DNA from: Candidatus Hinthialibacter antarcticus
GTDB lineage: Bacteria; Hinthialibacterota; Hinthialibacteria; Hinthialibacterales; Hinthialibacteraceae
DNA: 64,000 nucleotides
NCBI GenBank assembly: GCA_030765645.1
Contig: JAVCCE010000007.1
Span: 62,001-126,000 of the forward strand
Reading direction: 5' to 3'
A program made the translations under genes and the position numbers. How positions within the stretch are numbered: position 1 is the stretch's first letter; every line of letters begins with the position of its first letter. The notes under the pieces were generated by a model. The model saw nothing but the letters and a program-made list of their open reading frames with translations, was not told the origin of the DNA and searched no databases. Positions 45,308 to 54,925 of this stretch are shown here, piece after piece.

Positions 45308-45933
45308 AATCCCCAAGGATTGTCGCGGAAATACTGGTCGTAGTATTTTTCGCCCTGGCTGTTGCTCGAATCGCGGAACTTCCAGACATGCCACATGTCG
45401 CCATTGCTGGCGACCCCGTTAGACGCATTATACGCAATCGACAATAGGTCAGGGTGCCAGTCGCCGCTGTCAAAATCCGGTCCCGCTGCGGCTAAGAGTC
45501 CAAACACGCCATTGGGAGAATTGGCGCATCCCCAATCTTCATACGAATAAAAAACGCCATTGCCGAATGGATCAATAGGTATTGATCCCATATAATTGAC
45601 TGGCGTTGTCAATGGCAGATATATTTGTCCATTGAAGTGGTTATCGCCTTTCAATACAGACAGCCCGGCGTCAATTGGCTTTTTCCCGAAGAATGAGCCT
45701 TCAAAACAACATTCGTCTTCGCCGCCGCAGTCATTGCCATCAACCAGCCATAAGTTGGTATCGAGGTTCCTCATTCGCACCACATCACGCAATGAACGTA
45801 TGTCGGATTGAGAACGTGCAATCTTGGCCCGGACTTGAGCATTGAGGAAATTCGGCACGGCAATCGCCGCCAAAATTCCAATGATTGCAACAACGATCAA
45901 CAGTTCAATTAATGTAAATCCACGTGTTTTCAT
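45304..45933 (-). CDS. Type II/IV pseudopilin-like protein
   Basis: A 209-residue protein with a class III leader (KTRG/FTLIELLIVVAIIGILAAIAVP), cleaved after Gly by a prepilin peptidase with the first mature residue F. The C-terminal region contains LTTPVNYMGSIPIDPFG, the motif typical of a large family in Hydrogenedentota/Sumerlaeota-like and PVC genomes, and DFDSGDWHPDL. A Cys-rich insert CGGEDECC follows the helix. It probably joins a secretion or pilus system. The ATG follows GAGGGTGA. Confidence 0.85.
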   Translation of the reverse strand: MKTRGFTLIELLIVVAIIGILAAIAVPNFLNAQVRAKIARSQSDIRSLRDVVRMRNLDTNLWLVDGNDCGGEDECCFEGSFFGKKPIDAGLSVLKGDNHFNGQIYLPLTTPVNYMGSIPIDPFGNGVFYSYEDWGCANSPNGVFGLLAAAGPDFDSGDWHPDLLSIAYNASNGVASNGDMWHVWKFRDSSNSQGEKYYDQYFRDNPWGF

Positions 45934-46136
45934 TTCACCCTCACATTAGAAACCGGTTTGATTTGTTTTGGAAAATTCATGATGAGGAGAAACTATAAAG
46001 AACTTTTGTTAGGCCTACATTACAATGAATCACAAATAAATTCTACAAAAAATATAAACTTTCGATTGATTTTTTGGCACAGAATCTGCTTTTTATCCTC
46101 TCGACAGTACCTTTATTGATATGAGGAGCGGTAAAA

Positions 46137-47087
46137 ATGGGTGATTCAAGCTATCCAATCGGGCAAAATGTTCCTGCGGGAAGTTATAGCTCGTATCCGG
46201 CGCGGGCGACCAGAGCCCAAATTAATTCTCAGGCGGCTTCGTTTCAGTCGATATTGAGCCAGCAACAGCAACCGACAAACAGCGCCCCGACATCAACGAT
46301 CGCACAGTCATCCGCCCCCATCTCCAGCGCACTGCCGCCTCAGTTTCAAAAAGAAACGCTGGAACTGATGGAAAACATGCCGCACCGGATGCAGCCGGGA
46401 GAGAATTTTCAAGACAAAATTCTACAAAGCCAACGCGAATACCAAAGCATGAAGGCCGCGAAATCTGAGCCGCAGCCAGCAACACAACAACCAACCGCGC
46501 CGCAGCAGATCGCCAGCGGCCCGACCTCCGCGTTTAATTCCGCGTTTGGGCAATCGTTCTCCGCTGCGCCGATTGGGTCGTCGCCTTTGCCTGCGGAGAC
46601 GCTCTATTCCCAGCCGATGCAAGGCCAATTACAACCCGTGATCGAACCGGCCCGAAACGATAATCCTTTGCTCAACTCGAATACAACAGCGCCCAGCCGC
46701 GTGATGTGGTCAGAGGATTCGGCTTCTATCACGACGCAAGCCAGCCAAGCGCAAACCAGCGCGACAGGAAATGAAAAAGGCGTGAGTGAATCGTTCTTCG
46801 GCTTCTTTAAAAACGTCGCCAGTTTTGCGACGCTGGGATTCTACCGCCCGAATAACGAGCCAGCGCCAAGCGGATTGATGCGCGCAGCGTATCCATTCAA
46901 AAAATTATTGTGGGATGCGCCCAAGTCATTGATTGTTGATACGCCGACCAGCATTGCCAACAGCGTAACCAACAGCATGAACGCCAAGCAGCCCGATCAA
47001 CCACAATTCGCGCAAGCGACGGAAACCAGCAGCCGTTCGAGCCGCCGTTATGCGTCATCGAAGCCATGGATGCACGCGCGGGCATAA
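46137..47087 (+). CDS. Low-complexity Gln/Pro/Ser-rich protein of unknown function
   Basis: A 316-residue protein after GAGGAG (about 9 bases). The first 225 residues are rich in Q, P, S, A and T with an EKGV/FFGFFKNVASFATLGFY hydrophobic patch near residue 225. I do not recognise it. No signal peptide or membrane helix is evident. Similar low-complexity proteins are seen among flagellar hook-length controllers and surface proteins, but there is no evidence for either here. Confidence 0.6.
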   Translation: MGDSSYPIGQNVPAGSYSSYPARATRAQINSQAASFQSILSQQQQPTNSAPTSTIAQSSAPISSALPPQFQKETLELMENMPHRMQPGENFQDKILQSQREYQSMKAAKSEPQPATQQPTAPQQIASGPTSAFNSAFGQSFSAAPIGSSPLPAETLYSQPMQGQLQPVIEPARNDNPLLNSNTTAPSRVMWSEDSASITTQASQAQTSATGNEKGVSESFFGFFKNVASFATLGFYRPNNEPAPSGLMRAAYPFKKLLWDAPKSLIVDTPTSIANSVTNSMNAKQPDQPQFAQATETSSRSSRRYASSKPWMHARA

Positions 47088-47117
47088 ACAACTCTTTTCA
47101 GCAATACTGCTAGTAAG

Positions 47118-47142
47118 CGCCGTCTAACAACGGCGTTTTTTT
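47118..47142 (+). terminator. Rho-independent terminator after the low-complexity gene
   Basis: CGCCGT pairs with ACGGCG around a six-base loop and is followed by seven T. It lies 31 bases past the stop. Confidence 0.75.
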
Positions 47143-47155
47143 ATTACATCTCAAT

Positions 47156-47182
47156 TTGGGGAGGGCGAGTCTCCGACGAGCC
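47156..47182. repeat. GGGAGGGCGAG-type dispersed repeat
   Basis: GGGGAGGGCGAGTCTCCGACG and GAGCC match the first half of the repeat at 657 and 30649. It directly follows a terminator and precedes YjbQ. Confidence 0.6.
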
Positions 47183-47266
47183 ATTATGAACCTCCATCTT
47201 ACAACGGCGCTTTTCACTTCACTTTATCATGTGTTAAGTTATAGAAACTTCGAAGAAGGGGCAGCC

Positions 47267-47677
47267 ATGAAATCACATACCGAATATCTTTATTTTAGTA
47301 CGCAAAAACGACGCGACTATATCAATATCACTCATACGGTTTCTGAAATTGTGACAAAGAGCGGCGTGCAAGAGGGCTTCGTCATGGTGTCCGCTATGCA
47401 CATTACGGCGTCGGTTTACGTCAACGACGCTGAGAGCGGGCTGATCGAAGATATCGACGAATGGTTGGAGAAACTCGCGCCGTTCGCCGACTACCGCCAT
47501 CACCACACAGGCGAAGACAACGGAGACGCCCACCTGAAAAGCTTGCTGATGCACCATCAGGTGCTGGCGCCCATCACCGAAGGCGCGCTCGACTTCGGCC
47601 CCTGGCAGCAGATTTATTATGCGGAATTTGACGGGCGCCGCCGCAAGCGCGTCATTGTAAAAGTCATTGGCGAGTAG
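47267..47677 (+). CDS. YjbQ-family protein (secondary thiamine-phosphate synthase-like)
   Basis: A 136-residue protein from ATG 47267 (AAGGGG nearby; the frame opens at 47156 but starts inside a repeat). The His-rich [23 protein letters not shown] core and [14 protein letters not shown] are characteristic of YjbQ/UPF0047 proteins, which adopt a single compact domain and have a weak thiamine-phosphate synthase activity in vitro. The physiological role is unsettled. Confidence 0.85.
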   Translation: MKSHTEYLYFSTQKRRDYINITHTVSEIVTKSGVQEGFVMVSAMHITASVYVNDAESGLIEDIDEWLEKLAPFADYRHHHTGEDNGDAHLKSLLMHHQVLAPITEGALDFGPWQQIYYAEFDGRRRKRVIVKVIGE

Positions 47678-47699
47678 AAGCCATCCTTTCGCTGCAAGC

Positions 47700-47745
47700 A
47701 GCATGGGTACAACTCTGCTCGCTTCCGTGCGGGCTTTTAGGCCGT
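47700..47745. repeat. 80-bp palindromic dispersed repeat, partial copy C
   Basis: AGCATGGGTACAACTCTGC then TGCGGGCTTTTAGGCCGT repeats the first 46 bases of copy B (41427). The rest of the unit is missing, so it is a truncated copy. Confidence 0.7.
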
Positions 47746-47782
47746 AATTTTCAGACTCAATGTTTTTGAGACGGCTTCTCGA

Positions 47783-48538
47783 TTATTCCCGGCCCAAGAG
47801 GCCTCTTAAGCGGTAGTAGGCGTATTTAATATACTCGTTTTGAACGTCTAGAATCCCATCCACGTCCGTCCACCAATTGCCCGCGCTTAATCCGGGTTCA
47901 GGCGCAGGGACAACTTGTACGCGAATGTCCGTATCCACTAACGCCCGGTCGAACACCCATTGCGCCCGGCTGGATTGAAAATAGCCCGACACAACCAGGG
48001 CGGATTTGGCGGAATTGGATTGCATCCATTGCTTCATGATTTGGGTTTCTTCATACGTGCTAAACACGGGCCGTTCGGTCCAGGCGATGACGCGCTGCGG
48101 CACGTTGTGATAATCAAACACCGCTTTGACCAAGCGTTGCTCCATCAAAAACAAATCACGATAGGGCGTACCGTCAGAAATTGATTGCGGAAGCATAACC
48201 AAAATGCGCGGCGCATAATTTTCCCGGTATAGTTTCGACGCCTGTTCGGCGCGGAAGGTATTTCCGCCCCCCAAAACGATAATCACATCGGCGGGCTGAA
48301 TCTCTGTTTCATAGACGATCGCTTCACCCAAGGTGATGAGTATGGGCTTGCGAAAGGCGTATAATACAACCGTGATTGCCGCGACAACCAATAGCATCCA
48401 CAGAAAAAATTTGAGGCGCGATTTCGAATGAGATGCGGGCGTTCCTTTGCGATACCACGCAAAGGGAGGCAACGGGACGCGATAGCGACCGCGTTTAGCG
48501 GATGGCGTCTGTTTTGGAAGTTTTAACCGCGCATTCAT
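47783..48538 (-). CDS. YdcF/ElyC-like DUF218 protein
   Basis: A 251-residue protein with an N-terminal basic region and one membrane helix (about 43-63), then the DUF218 domain: PADVIIVLGGGNTFRAEQASKLYR, ARFLVMLP-type strand, and FSTYEETQIMKQWM followed by VVSGYFQSSRAQWV. The YdcF/SanA/ElyC family acts at the membrane and is linked to envelope integrity and lipid-carrier metabolism; reaction unknown. Confidence 0.82.
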   Translation of the reverse strand: MNARLKLPKQTPSAKRGRYRVPLPPFAWYRKGTPASHSKSRLKFFLWMLLVVAAITVVLYAFRKPILITLGEAIVYETEIQPADVIIVLGGGNTFRAEQASKLYRENYAPRILVMLPQSISDGTPYRDLFLMEQRLVKAVFDYHNVPQRVIAWTERPVFSTYEETQIMKQWMQSNSAKSALVVSGYFQSSRAQWVFDRALVDTDIRVQVVPAPEPGLSAGNWWTDVDGILDVQNEYIKYAYYRLRGLLGRE

Positions 48539-48742
48539 TATTCAGCCCAAAATTAACGAGAAAAAATGTATGAGTTCAAAAAAATAGAATGACTATTTTT
48601 CAAAGACATCGCCAAAAGCGACTTGATATTTGCGGCGCAATAACTGAATGGGGTTGGTTTTCAACGCCGCAGAGCCGATAATGAATTTAAAGCAATTCTG
48701 TTGCTAAGACGTTTATTATAACGGAAATACGTTAAATACAAC

Positions 48743-50401
48743 ATGAAAAATTCGACCGCAAACGAAAACGTGAATTCTCAACAAAGCGCCTCTCAGTCCG
48801 CATTTCATTTCTGCTCAGAAAAACGCCCAGCGATTTGCCTGTTTATTTTATGCGGCGTTTTGTATTTCACCTGGCTGAACGCGGAGCCGTTGCGGACCCA
48901 CATCGAAGCGAACCGGGTGCAAGCCTCGTGGGAAATGCTGCATAGCGGCGACTGGGTGGTTCCTACATTAAACGGTGAATCGTATCTGGCGAAACCGCCC
49001 CTGCAATATTGGGTGATCTGTCTGCTTGCGCTGCCCTGGGGCGAAGTGACGACCTTCATCGCGCGGAGCCTGTCTGCGCTTTCTATTCTGTTTACGGTCT
49101 GGCTGCTCTTTCATTTAGCCAAGGCGCAACTCAACGCCCGCATCGCCTTTTTCGCCTGCGTGATCTTTGCGCTGTCTCCGCTTATTTTTGAAAAAGGCCC
49201 CCGCGCAGAACTCGAAGCGCCGCTCACCGTCGCCGTCGCAGCCGCTGTCTTCTGTTTGTGGAAAGCCTCTCAATCATCATGGATGCGTTGGACGCTTGCG
49301 TCCGGCCTCGCGCTTGGATGCGCCGCGCTCATCAAAGGGCCGGTTCCCTGGTTGATTTTTGCGACCGCTTGGGCGGGCTTGATGGTCGGGACAAGCAATC
49401 GAAAACAAGCGGCGCTCAGCGGAGCGCTAGCCGTTATCGTCTCCCTGCTCTGTCTGGCTCCGTGGGGGCTGGCGCTGTTATCGCGCTTCGGTTGGGAGCA
49501 ACTGTACGAAACCTTGTATTGGGAAATTTTCGAGCGCACCGTCAGCGAGCGCGAAATTATTCAAGAGCCGTTTTGGTATTACATCAAATCATTGGCCAAA
49601 GGCTTGTTCCCCTGGAGCCTACTCGCGCCGGGGTTGTATTTTCTGCCGTGGCGGTCGCAACAAGGCCGGGCGTTTTTTTGCATGATCGTTGGTTGGGCGA
49701 TTGGTTCAGCGTTATTGTTTAGTTTTTTTTCCGGTAAAGAAACCCGTTACCTGATTTCCACCTACCCCGCCTGGGCGCTTCTCTTGGCGTGGGGTTGGTC
49801 AGCCCTGCCGGCGGAAGGTTGGCCGAACGCCTATCGAAACACCATGGATTTTGCCGCCCAATGGATGCTGCCCGCGATCGTCTACGTAGGCGCACTGATC
49901 GTCATGCTCATTTTTCACCCCGCAACCACCTACGCCATCGCGTATCTATTTTATGGCTTACTCATCATTGGCGTGATGAACATCGGCGTCGCCGTCCGGC
50001 GCAACCGTCCCCGTTGGCTGCTATTCGCTTTATTCATAACGCTGCTCGGCTTCAAAGGCTTCTGGAGCGAGTCCTATATGAATGAACGGCAACACAGTTA
50101 TCCTTACGCCAAAATGGGCCATGAGATCGCCGAGTATCTCAACGAGGGCGAGCCGCTGGTTAGCGTTGGCATCTATCGCGCGTTTGTACAATATCCAATC
50201 AAGCATCCATTTCAGCATGTGAGCGCCTGGGAAGAATTTAAAGCGCTTGAGCAGGATAACAAACTGGAAGGTCGCTATCTGTTAATCACCCAAAAAAAGA
50301 TGCCGCTCGATGCCGTGCACGATTATCCCTTAATGAACCGCTGGCGCACGAAACGCAACGAGTTTCTGTTATTCAAGATTGATGGTTCGGTTGAGCCATA
50401 G
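48743..50401 (+). CDS. GT39/ArnT-like membrane glycosyltransferase
   Basis: A 552-residue polytopic protein. EPLRTHIEANRVQASWEML resembles the first periplasmic loop with catalytic acidic residues of PMT/ArnT proteins, then SYLAKPPLQYWVI, EKGPRAELEAP and TRYLISTYPAWALLL occur in the following helices. These enzymes transfer a sugar from undecaprenyl phosphate to lipid A or protein. The acceptor cannot be identified; no lipid A genes adjoin. Confidence 0.85.
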   Translation: MKNSTANENVNSQQSASQSAFHFCSEKRPAICLFILCGVLYFTWLNAEPLRTHIEANRVQASWEMLHSGDWVVPTLNGESYLAKPPLQYWVICLLALPWGEVTTFIARSLSALSILFTVWLLFHLAKAQLNARIAFFACVIFALSPLIFEKGPRAELEAPLTVAVAAAVFCLWKASQSSWMRWTLASGLALGCAALIKGPVPWLIFATAWAGLMVGTSNRKQAALSGALAVIVSLLCLAPWGLALLSRFGWEQLYETLYWEIFERTVSEREIIQEPFWYYIKSLAKGLFPWSLLAPGLYFLPWRSQQGRAFFCMIVGWAIGSALLFSFFSGKETRYLISTYPAWALLLAWGWSALPAEGWPNAYRNTMDFAAQWMLPAIVYVGALIVMLIFHPATTYAIAYLFYGLLIIGVMNIGVAVRRNRPRWLLFALFITLLGFKGFWSESYMNERQHSYPYAKMGHEIAEYLNEGEPLVSVGIYRAFVQYPIKHPFQHVSAWEEFKALEQDNKLEGRYLLITQKKMPLDAVHDYPLMNRWRTKRNEFLLFKIDGSVEP

Positions 50402-50425
50402 CGCTGGTTTGACGACTCAACCGAG

Positions 50426-50507
50426 GTGTCATTGCGAGTGAGTGAAACGAGCGAAGCAATCTCATTATTCGAAAAACGAGATCGCTTCGCTGCGCTCGCG
50501 ATGACAC
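50426..50507. repeat. GTCATTGCGAG-type long palindromic repeat
   Basis: GTGTCATTGCGAGTGAGTG and CTCGCGATGACAC are the ends of an inverted repeat of about 82 bp with internal GAGCGAAGCAATCTC and GAGATCGCTTCGC. A very similar repeat (TCATTGCGAGCGAAGCAATC-like) is known from many unrelated bacteria. It is close to a terminator hairpin, after GT39 and before the minus-strand gene. Confidence 0.8.
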
Positions 50508-50565
50508 AACCAGGATTATCAAACTACAGCCTTCGCCTTAGAGCGAGAATTATTTTTCCTAAACC

Positions 50566-50602
50566 TGACAAAAGAAATCCCCCAGAGCGAGCGCCCTGGG
50601 GG
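50566..50602 (-). terminator. Rho-independent terminator after the secreted DUF1349-like gene
   Basis: Read on the minus strand, CCCCCAG pairs with CTGGGGG around a 10-base loop, followed by ATTTCTTTTG. It lies 40 bases past the stop. Confidence 0.75.
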
Positions 50603-50641
50603 AAGTTGTTTAACACAATAAAGAATCCAGTTGGTTTGGGT

Positions 50642-52780
50642 TTAGTACAACGCCCAATCCATGACTGGAGTACCGCTATCTGCTGGCAATGCCCAGATGT
50701 CATACAAGTTGAAGCCTGGGTTGCTAGCGCTTCGTGGTGGGTCAGCCAATTCCAATGTAACGGAAACAAGAACTTTGTCTGGATTGACAGGAGCCTTGTC
50801 TTCATTCACAGATGGGTCATTGGAGTTTTGGAAGTTGCTTTCGCCGCCGCCAAGACGATCCATGCCATCGATCAACTGACGTACATCAGCATACTGCCAG
50901 GAACTATCTGCTGGATCACGGAACCAGTCGTCAGCGTGAAGTGCAGTCTCTTCTGAACTGCCGTCATCGAAGTTGAGTGTAGTGATTAACTCACCAAACC
51001 CATTACCAACGGTCGCGGACATACGCAGTTCTCTGTAGTTCCCTGGAGGGACCACATCAAACGTGAAGGGACCGCGCTGTGTATCGTTTAACATGAACTT
51101 GACGGAGTTCTTTAATCCTTGTTCAAGAGCGGCATTGTTGTAAGGACCAAAGACGTGACCGTTCAAACCGCTCATGCGATCTGGCGGCAAACCGTTAGCA
51201 ACAAAGATATTGGTGTTGTCGTCATAAATATAACCAGAAACGACGAGATAGTGGTCGTTGCCTTGGTCATGACCAAAACCAACGACGCCTGTTATACCAT
51301 CTTCATACTTATCGAGGGAAATAACGTCCCAAACGGGTATTGCAGGATCACGATCTGGATTGTTAAAGGTCAAATCGACGCGACCAGCGCCAGCAGGCGG
51401 CAGTGCGGCGTCTGAACTGATCCAGATGTTGTCGAAGAAGGAAGAGCCAGCGGCTCCACCACGACGCAAGCGAAGTTCGGCAATATCAAGAATATCGTCA
51501 TTACCCGGACCGCCTGCTAAATATGTATCCAAACGGTCGGTTTCATCTGGATTGACCCAGAGATAGACGCTGTCGTTTTGACCAGGCGTCGGATCCATAT
51601 CGATACGAACCAGGAAGTGGTTCGGTACGGTATAATCGATATCCGTTAGGCTGTCAGCATCGGATAAATTGCCGATTCCACAGAACTCTGAATTGAAGGG
51701 TTTACCAATGAAACTGGATTCGCCGCCTTCTGAATCGTAAAGGGTCATACCAGACCAATGGTCGGCCGCAGGGCCTGTTTCTTGGTAGACGAACGAGATC
51801 CAAATATCGCCAGCGTTTTCAACTTCTCCTAACATCCGACTAACGCCATCACCTGCATCACCAGCGATTTCGACAGAATAACCGCCTGTGTTTAACTCTG
51901 GCGAGGGTTGATTCACAACAAGACCCGCTTCGAGGATCGTGGTACTCAATGCACTGGGTGAATTCGCGCCGGAAGCTGTCCATTCACTGGCCCAACCGGG
52001 GCCGCCGCCAACAGCAATCGCATCCAGACCCGTACCTTCAGATTCATCTAGATAGGAGAATGTTTCATAGGTATTGAAGGAACGGAAGGCAATACCCACA
52101 TTTTGGAAGTAACCCGTTGCAATTTGACCATCTTCGTGTGAAGTAACGGCCATACCAACATATACAGGGTCTTGCATGTCGGGAACAACGTGGGTTTCGT
52201 GGAGAATTTCTTCTCCTGTTTCTGCGGAAATATAATAATAGTTGAAGGTGTTGCCACGGCGTTCTAACGCCATGGTATAGGTAGCGCCTTCAGCAAAAAA
52301 TTCTTGCATTTGAGCGGCTGGAAGAATTAAATCGTCGCCGCTCGAATTAGCATCAGTGTCCTGCTCATCACGCCACTGCGCCATGTAGTCCAAGTTCGTC
52401 CGTATCAGACCAAAGGCAAAGGCGGAACCAGGGGTCAGGTTATTACGAACCATAAGACCCGCTTTCGCCCAATCTGATGCGCCAGGACCATTGTTAAGAT
52501 CGACGCGACCGAAAATCTTGAAATCGCCTTCGGCTTCCATGTAGACATAATGAAATTCGTCAGCCGTTCCCCAGATATCCGCGCCGCTGGCTTGGATCTC
52601 ATACTCATAAACCGCCGCATCGAAATCCCCGGGGCCAGTGTTAACTGCTTCGGCCGAACCGGCTGCGCCAACATCACCGATATCCGTACTAACATCGAAA
52701 GCGCCTAATTGAGCAAACGCAGGCGTGGCAATCAATAGAGCAAATGCAAAAACTAAAAAACTAGATTTTCTTTGTAACAT
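50642..52780 (-). CDS. Large secreted protein with DUF1349/LamG-like domains
   Basis: A 712-residue protein from ATG 52780 (GGGAGG upstream; the frame is open to 52912). Signal peptide SSFLVFAFALLIATPAFAQ. The first domain (about 25-235) resembles DUF1349/laminin-G-like beta sandwiches (FKIFGRVDLNNGPGASDWAKAGLMVR, TGYFQNVGIAF). The second (about 245-470) is another beta-sandwich region with FDNIWIS near its end, and a third C-terminal region (about 475-712) is of unknown family. It is exported and possibly surface-associated or carbohydrate-binding. A terminator follows. Confidence 0.8.
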   Translation of the reverse strand: MLQRKSSFLVFAFALLIATPAFAQLGAFDVSTDIGDVGAAGSAEAVNTGPGDFDAAVYEYEIQASGADIWGTADEFHYVYMEAEGDFKIFGRVDLNNGPGASDWAKAGLMVRNNLTPGSAFAFGLIRTNLDYMAQWRDEQDTDANSSGDDLILPAAQMQEFFAEGATYTMALERRGNTFNYYYISAETGEEILHETHVVPDMQDPVYVGMAVTSHEDGQIATGYFQNVGIAFRSFNTYETFSYLDESEGTGLDAIAVGGGPGWASEWTASGANSPSALSTTILEAGLVVNQPSPELNTGGYSVEIAGDAGDGVSRMLGEVENAGDIWISFVYQETGPAADHWSGMTLYDSEGGESSFIGKPFNSEFCGIGNLSDADSLTDIDYTVPNHFLVRIDMDPTPGQNDSVYLWVNPDETDRLDTYLAGGPGNDDILDIAELRLRRGGAAGSSFFDNIWISSDAALPPAGAGRVDLTFNNPDRDPAIPVWDVISLDKYEDGITGVVGFGHDQGNDHYLVVSGYIYDDNTNIFVANGLPPDRMSGLNGHVFGPYNNAALEQGLKNSVKFMLNDTQRGPFTFDVVPPGNYRELRMSATVGNGFGELITTLNFDDGSSEETALHADDWFRDPADSSWQYADVRQLIDGMDRLGGGESNFQNSNDPSVNEDKAPVNPDKVLVSVTLELADPPRSASNPGFNLYDIWALPADSGTPVMDWALY

Positions 52781-53555
52781 AAATGCCTCCCAATGTGTTT
52801 TCCACATTAAATTATTCTGGTGAACAATAGAAATAAGGATGATGTCTATGAGCACAGATAGACATGTTGGGTTTGCATAGATGAAATTCTTAAAATGCTT
52901 GCATTTAAACAATAGATTATGGACTATGACTCATCCTACCCACAAAAAAATTCAAAGATTAATTCTCCCCGATATTCATCACCTCCCGATCACATCAACA
53001 ACCATAGAAATATTCATTAGTAGGAAACTTAGCACATTTTAATATAAAATGCGCAAATAAGTCAAGTAACCATTTAACCGAATGAATTATTTTCCCCCAA
53101 TACGCAGATACAAAACCGATTGATCTAAAAAATCCATCTAGCGATTTTTTTTGAACATTTGACCAAATGTAGCGTGAATTAACCCAAAAGATCGCAGGGA
53201 TAATTCTACGGACGTGGCTATACAGGGATTCATTCGATGAACAGGTTGTCCCCATTGACTTTGGCGTGTTTTTTTTGTAATTTTTTCATGTCTGTATTAT
53301 TTTATGTATGGGGATCTTGGCGGCTTTCTCACTTTTCTACTCTCTCATCAAACAGATCCTAAACATTGGCGTACTTTAATTTGGAGCAATACGTTTTCTT
53401 TTTGCCGTGCATTAGGCGAAGGGAGGTGGAGGCCAGGCTATACACATCTGATAGAAGCAATTCTTTCGTAATCCAATTTATTTGGAGCCATTATTTTTGA
53501 GACCAAAATTTGAAACTGTTTTGTTAGTAAATATATCTTTGGAGGCAGTAAGAAT
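52781..53555. other. Divergent intergenic region between two secreted-protein genes
   Basis: About 775 bases containing the promoters of the DUF1349-like gene (left) and the tandem-domain gene (right). It is AT-rich. I find no RNA motif or convincing reading frame (an 86-codon frame at 52995-53255, minus strand, lacks a Shine-Dalgarno and any recognisable domain). The only clear elements are the GGGAGG and GGAGG ribosome-binding sites at either edge. Confidence 0.5.
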
Positions 53556-54848
53556 ATGAAAAAAGCATTGATAGCCTTATCTGCAATTTTAGTCGTCTCG
53601 TCTGTTGCGACTGCGCAACACTTTGCTCTCGGCCCCGACTGGGTCGCCGGCCAAGGAACCTATGTGATCGTTGATGACGGCGGCAACCGCGTATTGGTTG
53701 GAGCAGCGACCAATGGCGCCGATCCCAAACACGCTTGGGTCAACCAACAATTTGGCAATTCATACACCGTCAAATGCGACGTTCGCATGGACTCTTGGGC
53801 AGATGCACAAGACCTGAGCCGCGCGGGTATCGCCGTTCAGATTACCCCTGACGGCGTTGCAACTGACGGCGGCGGCGATCGCGGCCTCAACTTGTTGCTC
53901 CACGACACTATCGGTAATGTCCAATTTTTGAGTGATAACCGTGCATGGGGTGACAACGCTGCATTCGCGTGGGAAGTTGGCGTGTGGTATACCTTCGAAC
54001 TGTCGATTGACAACGGCGTTCTCAACGGAAGCATTATGACCACAGGCGGCGATGACGCTCTTGTCTTGGATGAATGGGTAGGCTTCGCTGGTGATACAGA
54101 CCGCGTTGATGGATTTGCGGGAATTACGCCCAGCACCAAAGTTGGCTTGATGGCTTCTTATGATAACTTTGAAGTCTCATCCGGCGGCAATGTTGTCTTC
54201 TCAGATGACTTTGAAGGCACCGCACCAGTCAAAAACACGCTCGGCTTGAGCTCGGCCTGGGTCGGCGGCGAAGCGGGTTATTATGTGGTTGACGGCGGCC
54301 AGCTGTATGCCATCGCGACCAATGGCGTAGATCCAAAACACGCTTGGTACAAAGAAGAACTCGCAGGCGGCGCGACGATCACAGCCGATATCAATATGCT
54401 GTCCTGGGATGAAGACAATGACGCCAGCCGCGCTGGCCTCGCAGTCAACATTCAACCGAACGGCACAGCGCTTGACGGCGATCATGACCGCGGCAACAAC
54501 ATTCTGTTCCACCAGACTCTGGGCAGAACGCAATTCTTGAATGACTTACGCGGCTGGGGCCCGGAAGTGGCGATTGAATGGGTAACTGAAACCTCTTATC
54601 CCATGTCAATTTCTACAGACGGAACCAATCTCGTTGGCTCAATTGCTGGCTCAGAGCTGGCCTCATGGCCAATCCCTGATCCGCAAAATCGCGCTGATGG
54701 TTTTGCTGGCGTAACCGCATCAACCTTAACCGGTTTGATCGCGGCGTATGACAACGTCGTAATTAGTGACGCAGCAGGTAATGTGGTCTTTTCTGATGAC
54801 TTCGAAGTGTTCGTTTCTTCTTCGAACGATTGGGAAGTCTACGAATAA
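53556..54848 (+). CDS. Secreted protein with two tandem LamG-like domains
   Basis: A 430-residue protein, signal peptide KALIALSAILVVSSVATA then Q. Residues about 51-220 and 253-420 are copies of one unit: ATNGADPKHAW and ATNGVDPKHAW, FLSDNRAWG and FLNDLRGWG, DGFAGITPSTKVGL and DGFAGVTASTLTGL, and NVVFSDDFE in each. The pattern resembles 3-keto-disaccharide hydrolase/DUF1080- or LamG-like beta-sandwiches. GGAGG lies 9 bases before the ATG, and a terminator follows. The function is unknown; sugar-binding is a guess. Confidence 0.8.
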   Translation: MKKALIALSAILVVSSVATAQHFALGPDWVAGQGTYVIVDDGGNRVLVGAATNGADPKHAWVNQQFGNSYTVKCDVRMDSWADAQDLSRAGIAVQITPDGVATDGGGDRGLNLLLHDTIGNVQFLSDNRAWGDNAAFAWEVGVWYTFELSIDNGVLNGSIMTTGGDDALVLDEWVGFAGDTDRVDGFAGITPSTKVGLMASYDNFEVSSGGNVVFSDDFEGTAPVKNTLGLSSAWVGGEAGYYVVDGGQLYAIATNGVDPKHAWYKEELAGGATITADINMLSWDEDNDASRAGLAVNIQPNGTALDGDHDRGNNILFHQTLGRTQFLNDLRGWGPEVAIEWVTETSYPMSISTDGTNLVGSIAGSELASWPIPDPQNRADGFAGVTASTLTGLIAAYDNVVISDAAGNVVFSDDFEVFVSSSNDWEVYE

Positions 54849-54874
54849 TTTTGTTTCATTCATTGAAACAACAA

Positions 54875-54907
54875 AGGGCGGTTGGAAATCCAACCGCCCT
54901 TTTTCTT
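54875..54907 (+). terminator. Bidirectional rho-independent terminator
   Basis: AGGGCGGTTGGA pairs with TCCAACCGCCCT around AA, followed by TTTTTCTTT. It also ends on T-rich sequence on the other strand, so it can serve the convergent gene at 54926. Confidence 0.88.
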
Positions 54908-54925
54908 TGCTTACATTATTCGATG

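Noticed and set aside
52995-53255. An 86-codon minus-strand frame in the divergent gap
   Set aside because: It lacks a Shine-Dalgarno and any family resemblance, and lies in an AT-rich promoter region.
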